A stretch of DNA of 9,882 bases from Chloroflexota bacterium (GTDB lineage: Bacteria; Chloroflexota; Dehalococcoidia; SZUA-161), in the NCBI GenBank assembly GCA_003229915.1, contig QIGA01000084.1, positions 1-9,882 on the forward strand, in the 5' to 3' direction. The translations under genes were made by a program, and so were the position numbers. Each line of letters begins with the position of its first letter. The first letter of the stretch is position 1. The notes beneath the pieces are model-generated. The model ran no database searches. It was not told the origin of the DNA and saw nothing but the letters and a program-made list of their open reading frames with translations. This document shows positions 1 through 5,718 of this stretch, in pieces.

Positions 1-52
1 ACCAGTCAGTTGCTACATCTCAGTCTAAGGGTGGTGGGAGCGCGGGGTGTAG

Positions 53-72
53 GGGCGTTCCATGGAACGCCC
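53..72. repeat. 20-bp perfect palindrome upstream of rnc
   Basis: Both arms read GGGCGTTCCA, so the 20 bases are fully self-complementary, and a partial continuation (TAGGG before, CCCTA after) extends the symmetry with one extra G. As RNA or a cruciform it would form a GC-rich hairpin. It lies upstream of the candidate rnc promoter. GC-rich hairpins flanked by GTAGGGG/CCCTA-like arms resemble dispersed intergenic repeats of Chloroflexota genomes (from memory, not searched). It could also be the tail hairpin of an upstream gene outside the window, but no T-run follows. The remainder of positions 1-135 shows no convincing gene. Confidence 0.55.
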
Positions 73-135
73 TAACGCCCGTGAGATTGCTCCCCAGCTC
101 AAAAGAATCCACGGATTTGGGTAGTGGCGGTTTCC

Positions 136-164
136 TTGACAACCCAAAGCTATCAGCATATCAT
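136..164 (+). promoter_or_regulatory. Sigma70-type promoter for rnc-ftsY
   Basis: A perfect -35 box TTGACA (136-141) is followed by a 17-bp spacer and a -10 box TATCAT (159-164, five of six consensus bases). Transcription should begin near 171, about 18 bases before the GTG at 189. The reading frame of rnc is open back to a GTG at 81, so this promoter would lie inside the coding region if that start were used. Its quality is one of the reasons for preferring the start at 189. Confidence 0.7.
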
Positions 165-188
165 AAGCTCAACTCTAGGCTGGATTCC

Positions 189-887
189 GTGGCTTTGACA
201 GATATAGCTACCCTCCAAGCTACCTTGGGCGTTGAATTTAGAGACCCGTCCCTCCTCCTGCAATCTCTCGTCCATCGCTCCTATCTCAACGAGACCCCAG
301 ACTCACCTTTAGCATCCAATGAGAGGCTTGAGTTCCTGGGAGATGCCGTACTCGGTTTCGTCGTGGCTGAGGAAATCTATCGTCGCTTCCCCGATTTATC
401 CGAAGGGGAACTGACAAAGCTGAGATCGGCTTTGGTCCGGGGAGAAACGCTGAGCCGAGTCGCTCTGACGTTGAACCTCGGGGATTATCTGTACCTGGGT
501 CGCGGCGAGGAGGAGAGTGGAGGGCGAAACCGCCCCAGGACCATGAGTTGCGCACTGGAGGCAGTTATCGGGGCTGTCCTTGTTGACCAAGGGTTGGAAG
601 CCGCCAAAGGCTTTATCCTGATGATACTGGGCGATGAGCTTGAGCGAGCGATCGAAGACAAGCTCATCGCCGACTACAAGTCGAGATTGCAGCAGATTAT
701 TCAACTGGAACGTAAGATCACACCTGTTTATCGCACCATCGAAGAGGTAGGCCCTGACCATGCCAAGGTCTTCACTGTGGAGGTGCTGGCTGGGGACTCG
801 ATACTGGGCCAGGGTTGTGGCCGGAGCAAGCGAGCAGCAGAGATGGAAGCAGCACGCGAAGCGCTGGAGAGCTTGAGGGGAGGATAG
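189..887 (+). CDS. rnc: Ribonuclease III
   Basis: Double-strand-specific endoribonuclease that matures rRNA and cleaves structured RNAs in the cytoplasm as a homodimer. Numbered from GTG 189 (232 aa, the usual family length), the nuclease domain spans about residues 5-150 with the signature NERLEFLGD at 44-52 (metal-ligand candidates E45, E48, D52). A double-stranded-RNA-binding domain follows (about 162-232), with GPDHAKVF and the conserved GRSKRAAEMEAA helix. In the second active-site motif, normally ADALEA-like with DxxE, this protein has SCALEA: Glu124 is kept but Asp is replaced by Cys121 (codon TGC at 549-551). The frame is open to GTG 81 (268 aa), but that extension has no counterpart in the family and would overlap the promoter at 136-164. 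An AGG at 177-179 sits 9 bases before GTG 189. TTG 195 is another possible start. The gene is followed after 6 bp by ftsY, so the two are probably cotranscribed. Confidence 0.93.
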   Translation: MALTDIATLQATLGVEFRDPSLLLQSLVHRSYLNETPDSPLASNERLEFLGDAVLGFVVAEEIYRRFPDLSEGELTKLRSALVRGETLSRVALTLNLGDYLYLGRGEEESGGRNRPRTMSCALEAVIGAVLVDQGLEAAKGFILMILGDELERAIEDKLIADYKSRLQQIIQLERKITPVYRTIEEVGPDHAKVFTVEVLAGDSILGQGCGRSKRAAEMEAAREALESLRGG

Positions 888-893
888 TCAGGT

Positions 894-1823
894 ATGCTAG
901 GCTTTTTCAAGAAATCCGCGAAAGGGAAGACCGAGCAGGGCGTAAGACGTACCCGCGATGCTTGGTGGGGTAAGGTGGCGCGTCTCTTTGACAGCTCGCC
1001 CTTGGGAGACGATCTTTGGGATGATCTGGAGGAGCTTCTCATCTCCGCAGACGTGGGGGTGAGCACTACCACCAAGCTTATCGAGCGGCTCAAACAGAGG
1101 GTGGATAATGAGAAGATCGAGGAAGCGGACCAGGTGAGAAATGCCCTGCAAGATGAGATTGTCTCTCTCCTTGCGGTGAATGAGCCAGAGCCTTCGACTT
1201 CAGCGAATGGGCGACTGGGTGTGATACTGGTGGTTGGGGTCAACGGCGTGGGCAAGACCACGAGTATCGCCAAGCTGGCTCATGGACTCAAGGGGGAGGG
1301 GAAGAGGGTGATACTGGCGGCGAGCGACACCTTCAGAGCAGCGGCTATAGACCAGATCAAGGTTTGGGGAGAGCGGATAAGCGTGCCGGTAGTGGCTCAC
1401 CAGCCTGGGGGGGACCCGGCTGCGGTAGTCTACGATGCCCTGGAGAGCGCGCGGAAAAACGCTGATTATGTCATCGTCGATACCGCAGGCCGAATACATA
1501 CCAAATCCAATCTCATGGAGGAGCTGAAGAAGATCAGGCGGGTGGTGAGCAAGTCCGATATCGAGCCCGAGGTGTTACTTGTTCTCGATGCTACCACGGG
1601 GCAGAACGGGCTAAGCCAGGCTCGCTATTTCGCCGAGGCGGTGAAGGTCAACGGCATCTTGCTGGCGAAACTGGATAGCACAGCCAAGGGAGGCATTGTC
1701 CTCGCCATTTGCGATGAGCTCAACATACCGATCCGTTACATCGGCACCGGACAGGAGTTGGAAGATTTAGCCCCCTTTTCCCCTGAGAGTTTTGCCGAAG
1801 CGCTCTTCTCTTCGGAGAGCTGA
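894..1823 (+). CDS. ftsY: Signal recognition particle receptor FtsY
   Basis: SRP receptor GTPase (309 aa) that docks ribosome-SRP complexes at the membrane for cotranslational insertion. The N-terminus (MLGFFKK...) resembles the amphipathic membrane-targeting helix of FtsY. The long acidic A domain of enterobacterial FtsY is absent, as in many other bacteria. The helical N domain covers about 20-95. The G domain carries P-loop GVNGVGKTT (115-123), DTFRAAA (145-151), DTAGR (196-200), AKLD (258-261) followed by STAKGG, and IGTGQELEDLAPF near the C-terminus. The base-recognition motif is AKLD instead of the usual TKLD. The ATG has a strong Shine-Dalgarno (GGGGAGGA, 877-884), 9 bases away and inside the end of rnc. 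It is the last gene of the rnc-ftsY pair. The three membrane proteins downstream would depend on SRP targeting, but that is general and not a specific link. Confidence 0.96.
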   Translation: MLGFFKKSAKGKTEQGVRRTRDAWWGKVARLFDSSPLGDDLWDDLEELLISADVGVSTTTKLIERLKQRVDNEKIEEADQVRNALQDEIVSLLAVNEPEPSTSANGRLGVILVVGVNGVGKTTSIAKLAHGLKGEGKRVILAASDTFRAAAIDQIKVWGERISVPVVAHQPGGDPAAVVYDALESARKNADYVIVDTAGRIHTKSNLMEELKKIRRVVSKSDIEPEVLLVLDATTGQNGLSQARYFAEAVKVNGILLAKLDSTAKGGIVLAICDELNIPIRYIGTGQELEDLAPFSPESFAEALFSSES

Positions 1824-1986
1824 TGGCAGGCATTTGGGGCCTTATAGTCATTCGGAGGCTCTTGGTTCAGCGATTTGTCTTGTAGCACTACCCTGCGCCT
1901 CGATTATCCGCAGACGACTCTCCAATAAGGGATAATTCCTTCATGCCTCCGAGGCATTCCCCTATCTTCCTAAGTTGGCATGGTTC

Positions 1987-1995
1987 TGTTAGAAT
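1987..1995 (+). promoter_or_regulatory. Extended -10 promoter element
   Basis: TG-T-TAGAAT forms an extended -10 box (TG at 1987-1988, hexamer 1990-1995, five of six consensus bases). No good -35 box lies at 17-bp spacing; a TTGGCA at 1975-1980 is too close to serve. Extended -10 promoters can work without a clear -35. A start near 2002 would leave almost no leader for GTG 2008 and about 80 bases for ATG 2083. It is the best candidate promoter for the membrane-protein genes downstream. Confidence 0.4.
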
Positions 1996-2010
1996 GCGGC
2001 AGACGTTGTG

Positions 2011-2037
2011 TTGCGCTTGGCGTCACGCCGAACGCAA
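2011..2037 (+). other. Stem-loop in putative 5' leader
   Basis: TTGCG (2011-2015) pairs with CGCAA (2033-2037) and GGCG (2019-2022) with CGCC (2026-2029) on the same axis, around a TCA loop, with one T-A pair and one wobble between the two stems. It lies directly after the predicted transcription start and before ATG 2083. No T-run follows, so it is not a typical intrinsic terminator. It may be a leader stability or control hairpin, or a small dispersed repeat. If translation starts at GTG 2008, the same bases are coding and the pairing may be incidental. Confidence 0.4.
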
Positions 2038-2082
2038 AGGCCCAGCCCTGACGCACCAACAGGATTTAAGCTGAAAAGCAAG

Positions 2083-3276
2083 ATGTATTCGAAGCAAGCC
2101 GCCAGTTTTTTCGAGCATCGGGCACTCAGAAGCAAGTGGTTTCAGGCTATTGGTATAGCCATCCTGGTTTTCATTATCTACTTTGTGACAAGTAAGGGGT
2201 CAACCCCCTACGACCACTTTGTTCGCCTGGCCGATGCCTTTCTCGATGGTCGCCTTTACCTCGTGGATGCGCCTCCCTGGCTAGAGCTGACCAGGCATGG
2301 AGCAAAGGCGTTCGTTATCAATCCGCCGGCCCCTACCCTGTTTGTTCTGCCCTGGGTCGCCATCTGGGGTCTCAGTACTAACCAGGCCATCATATCGATG
2401 CTCGTGGGGTCGGCAGCCATTGGTTTGTTCTGGGTGGCTGCCACACAGCTACGCTGGAGCCTGTCCTTCAAAGTCGCTATAACAGTACTGCTCGCCTTCG
2501 GGACGAACTTCTGGTGGGCCGCTACTGAGGGCAGCGTATGGACATTCGCTCACGTGTCGGCCGTTTTCTTTCTCATGGCTGCCCTGGTTGAGACAACGGG
2601 CAAGAACCGTCCCTGGCTTATCGGCTTGCTTGTCGGCTTGGCCGGGCTGTCACGTTTGCCAACCTTTCTCACCTTCCCCTTCTTTGCCTACACCATATCT
2701 CGTGGGGCGGGGGATCGTGGAATCATTACCCGCCGCCTGGTAGCTTTCGGGCTTGCTCTAGCTGCGATGGGAGGATTATATCTACTCTATACCTACGGTG
2801 AGTACGGCAGCTTCACGTTGGGGTATGAACGCGGCGATTTCACGGAGGGCCCCTGGTTTTCTGAGGGACTTTTCAACGTAAGATACATCCCCCGCCACCT
2901 GAACGCCATATTGTTTCAGTCTCCTGTATACACGGATCAGTTTCCATACTTCAAGCCGTCATTCATAGGGCTTGGGTTGTTCTTAACAACACCCGCTTTG
3001 CTCTACATGTTCAGGGCTCGCTTAAGAGAAAGACTGCCCCTGGCAGCTTTGGTTGCTCTCCTGCTGACATCAATTCCCTTGGTGACCTATGGTGTGACCG
3101 GCTGGCTTCAGTTTGGATATCGTTTCAGTCTTGATCTCCTCCCATTCATGGCTATCCTGGTTGCGTCTGGCATGCGCCACCGGCTGGACCGTCTCAAGAT
3201 AGCGGTCATTCTGTTGAGCGTTAGCATAAATCTGTGGGGCACATTGGCTTTCCATAAGTTTGATTGGGTGTCGTAA
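2083..3276 (+). CDS. Polytopic GT-C-like glycosyltransferase (hypothetical)
   Basis: Integral membrane protein with about ten hydrophobic segments, 397 aa from ATG 2083 or 422 aa from GTG 2008. Residues below use the 422 numbering. The first membrane segment (about 44-61) is followed by an extracytoplasmic loop with YDHF (D69), then ADAFLDGRLYL and NPPAPT (105-110). An early loop Asp plus an HPP/NPP-like motif is typical of GT-C enzymes that use polyprenyl-phosphate sugars. A C-terminal FGYRFSLD (369-376) near the last membrane segments looks conserved but is not assignable from memory. ATG 2083 is preferred because the promoter element and hairpin lie upstream and the first 25 residues of the long form are basic and Pro-rich with no domain content. 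Neither start has a good Shine-Dalgarno. The next gene begins 70 bp downstream on the same strand with no obvious terminator between, so cotranscription is likely. Substrate unknown; a non-enzymatic membrane protein is not excluded. Confidence 0.8.
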   Translation: MYSKQAASFFEHRALRSKWFQAIGIAILVFIIYFVTSKGSTPYDHFVRLADAFLDGRLYLVDAPPWLELTRHGAKAFVINPPAPTLFVLPWVAIWGLSTNQAIISMLVGSAAIGLFWVAATQLRWSLSFKVAITVLLAFGTNFWWAATEGSVWTFAHVSAVFFLMAALVETTGKNRPWLIGLLVGLAGLSRLPTFLTFPFFAYTISRGAGDRGIITRRLVAFGLALAAMGGLYLLYTYGEYGSFTLGYERGDFTEGPWFSEGLFNVRYIPRHLNAILFQSPVYTDQFPYFKPSFIGLGLFLTTPALLYMFRARLRERLPLAALVALLLTSIPLVTYGVTGWLQFGYRFSLDLLPFMAILVASGMRHRLDRLKIAVILLSVSINLWGTLAFHKFDWVS

Positions 3277-3346
3277 GGAGTGTTTCTTGCGAACTCCGTT
3301 GAGGGTAGATGCTACCGGTTTGTTTCGCATCACAGAGGCAGTGTAA

Positions 3347-5512
3347 ATGACACAGATTGGGTATGCTGCAATCTGGTGGTTGCTTCTAGTTGTTGCTGGT
3401 CTGGCAACATTTCCCCTGGTATCAAGGGTATGTAGCAGGCTGCCAGATAGGGGCTATTCTATCTCCAAACTCCTGGGCCTGCTCCTAATTACATACTTCA
3501 CTTGGCTGCTCGCGAGCCTCAGATTGGTCAGCTTCGGGTATCTCAGCATCTCTATCTCATTACTGCTGCTGCTGGCGCTGTCGCTTTTTTTAGGCAGAAA
3601 GCAACTGAACCTGAATAGTCTGCCGTTGAGATCTATGGCGATAAGTGAGGTGATCTTTTCGGCCGCTTTCGTGCTGTTCTTGATCTTCTTGATGAACAAA
3701 CCGGATATATTCTATGCGTATTCCGAGGATTTTATGGACTTCGCGTTTCTTCAATCGATTCTGCGCAGCGATTACTTTCCCCCTGTCGATCCGTGGCTTG
3801 CCGGCGAGAGCTTACCATACTACTACGGCGGGCAACTCCTCGTTGCCATATTGACACTAGTATCCGAGGTCCCGTCTGGCGTGGCTTACAACTTGGCGAT
3901 GGCGATGTTCTTTGCCTTGGCTGTATCGGCTGCCTATGGTTTGGGCTACAACGCTACGAAAAGGAAGTTCTATGGGCTCGTTACTGTTGCCTTCGTTTGC
4001 GTAGCAGGGTTCATCTCGGGGGCATTTCAGCTTGCTGCTTATGTTACCAACCACGAGGTACTGGGCCACAGCGCCAGGGGCGCGCCCGGTTTTATAGACT
4101 GGCTGCTTACTTTTGATTTGGGTGCGCAAGTCATACCATATACTGGAAACTCATATCCCTACTATGCTTTTCTGCAAGGCGACCTACACGCATCCACCAT
4201 GAGCATCCCGTTTCAGCTTATGTTCATCACATTGGTGTTTGCCCTGTTCAAAAGGGGCAACCCCAGCAGCGGAAGTTCGAAATGGGATTCACTACTGAAC
4301 GTTTTCATCTTGGGCACTAGCTTGGGCTTCTTTTTGCTGATCAACACCTGGGAGTATCCCACTTACGTAGCGTTTATCCTACTAGCTTTTATATTGCTCA
4401 AGATTGACCTCGATAAGAGGGGTTTCCTAGGCGTCGTCGGGCTGAGTCTTCTACTGTACGTTCCCTACTTCATATCAAGAGGTACAACTGGTGTTGAAGG
4501 AGTTGGCCTAGTAAATCTTAGAACGGATCTAATAGATTTCGTCGAGCTTTTTGCCCTATTCCTATTTGCTATTCTCGCATACTTCTGTGTCCAATCGGGA
4601 ACTAGGTTGCTAAAAGAGAGAACGCTTGTCCTAGCGCTAGCGTTGACCATTGTCACTGCTTTGCTCTCATTTCTGTGGAACTTCCAGCTTATTCTGATAC
4701 TCGTGCCCCTGATTCTAGCGTCGCTGTACTACATATTCAGAGCGCGTTTGAAAAGGGAGAGAGAGTTCATGTTGCTCCTTGTGCTGATTGGGGCGATAAT
4801 CGCATTGCTTAGCGATGTTGTTTACATAAACGATGCATTTTCTGCGCCTTTCGAGAGGTTCAACACGGTTATGAAGTTTTACCTGCAGGTATGGGTTTTC
4901 CTGGGTGTAGCATCGGCGTATGCAGTCTTCTGGGGGCTAAGGAACATCAGAGGGAAGCTAAAGGCTGTTTGGGTTGCGCTATTGCTTGGGCTCGTTTTTG
5001 CCTCCATAATTCAACCGATAGGGCTTACAGCAGGATGGACAAGTGGCCGACACGAATTGTTTGGGGTCAACAGGGGGACACTGGATGGATTGGCCTACGT
5101 GAAAACCCTAGATCCGGGTGCGTTCGAGGCAATAAAGTGGATAGACGGCCACATAGAAGGTCGTCCTGTCATATTGGAAGCTCCGGGGGCAGCGTATCAG
5201 TTCACATCCCCTATCTCTACGATGACTGGATTGCCCACGGTGATCGGGTGGTTGACTCATGAGGTGATGTGGCGAGGGGGATGGGACAAAGTGGGGGGGC
5301 GAGACACAGATGTAGATATGATCTATCAGACCACGGACGAGGACGAGGCGAGAGATTTATTGAAGAAGTACAACGTCGAATACATCTATGTAGGAACCCT
5401 GGAAAAGGAGAGATACGAAGGCGAAGGGTTGCTGAAATTTGCCAGCCAACCGGAAACATACGAGCTGGTTTACGAAAACCGGGACGTGGAGATTTATCAC
5501 GTGTTACCATAA
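3347..5512 (+). CDS. YYY-domain (DUF2298-like) membrane protein
   Basis: A 721-residue polytopic membrane protein of the Chloroflexi/Archaea YYY family (TIGR03662/DUF2298-like, recognised from motifs). Seen in order: two N-terminal membrane segments around LPDRGYSISK (32-41); an extracytoplasmic loop with SEDFMDFAF (126-134), DYFPPVDPWLAGE and PYYYGG (YYY at 158-160); SYPYYAFLQGDLHAS (269-283); many further membrane segments; and a soluble C-terminal part from about 575 with RPVILEAPG, TGLPTVIGWLTHE, YNVEYIYVGTLE and a terminal VEIYHV. The architecture resembles GT-C glycosyltransferases with a periplasmic C-terminal domain, but the biochemical activity of the family is not known to me. The acidic residues of the first loop and GDLH are the likely functional sites. 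ATG 3347 has AGAGG (3334-3338) 8 bases upstream. It sits between two GT-C-like genes, which supports a role in building or transferring a surface glycan. Confidence 0.9.
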   Translation: MTQIGYAAIWWLLLVVAGLATFPLVSRVCSRLPDRGYSISKLLGLLLITYFTWLLASLRLVSFGYLSISISLLLLLALSLFLGRKQLNLNSLPLRSMAISEVIFSAAFVLFLIFLMNKPDIFYAYSEDFMDFAFLQSILRSDYFPPVDPWLAGESLPYYYGGQLLVAILTLVSEVPSGVAYNLAMAMFFALAVSAAYGLGYNATKRKFYGLVTVAFVCVAGFISGAFQLAAYVTNHEVLGHSARGAPGFIDWLLTFDLGAQVIPYTGNSYPYYAFLQGDLHASTMSIPFQLMFITLVFALFKRGNPSSGSSKWDSLLNVFILGTSLGFFLLINTWEYPTYVAFILLAFILLKIDLDKRGFLGVVGLSLLLYVPYFISRGTTGVEGVGLVNLRTDLIDFVELFALFLFAILAYFCVQSGTRLLKERTLVLALALTIVTALLSFLWNFQLILILVPLILASLYYIFRARLKREREFMLLLVLIGAIIALLSDVVYINDAFSAPFERFNTVMKFYLQVWVFLGVASAYAVFWGLRNIRGKLKAVWVALLLGLVFASIIQPIGLTAGWTSGRHELFGVNRGTLDGLAYVKTLDPGAFEAIKWIDGHIEGRPVILEAPGAAYQFTSPISTMTGLPTVIGWLTHEVMWRGGWDKVGGRDTDVDMIYQTTDEDEARDLLKKYNVEYIYVGTLEKERYEGEGLLKFASQPETYELVYENRDVEIYHVLP

Positions 5513-5548
5513 TAGAGGTATAGAGCCATCGATGCCCTGCCTTGTGAT

Positions 5549-5630
5549 CTAGGATGGTGTCCGAAAACCCAGCAAAACAAGGTAGCCTAGAGCATCCGCT
5601 CCAACTACCCATAATTCGCAGACAGGCTCC
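5549..5630. repeat. Dispersed intergenic repeat, short copy
   Basis: This matches, in inverted orientation, the longer element at 9714-9856. Its first 20 bases (5549-5568, CTAGGA...GAAAAC) agree with the reverse complement of 9837-9856 at 19 positions. Its last 40 (5591-5630, ending CAGACAGGCTCC) match 9714-9754 with a few substitutions and one indel. The middle differs: the two long hairpins of the other copy are missing, and a short hairpin (GGTAG at 5581-5585 pairing with CTACC at 5605-5609, and GAGC with GCTC inside) takes their place. It fills much of the 206-bp gap between two genes. No transposase is present. Confidence 0.7.
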
Positions 5631-5718
5631 TGGTTTGGGAGATGATAGGGCTACGCTCTATATCGCAGAGGGGCCTGCATACGGTATAGAATAGTAGCTG
5701 AATGGGGCAAAAGCGAGA

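Noticed and set aside
1943..1957. Hairpin ATGCCT/AGGCAT as a terminator after ftsY
   Set aside because: The stem has only six pairs, no T-run follows, and it lies about 120 bp beyond the ftsY stop. No other convincing terminator was seen between 1824 and 1986.
1824..2007. tRNA or other RNA gene between ftsY and the membrane protein
   Set aside because: No T-loop consensus, acceptor-stem pairing or cloverleaf could be found in this gap.
5685..5692. TATAGAAT as a -10 box before the gene at 5719
   Set aside because: It is AT-rich with a fair -10 match, but no -35-like hexamer lies at 16-18 bp spacing and there is no TG extension. A promoter in this gap is plausible but not shown.
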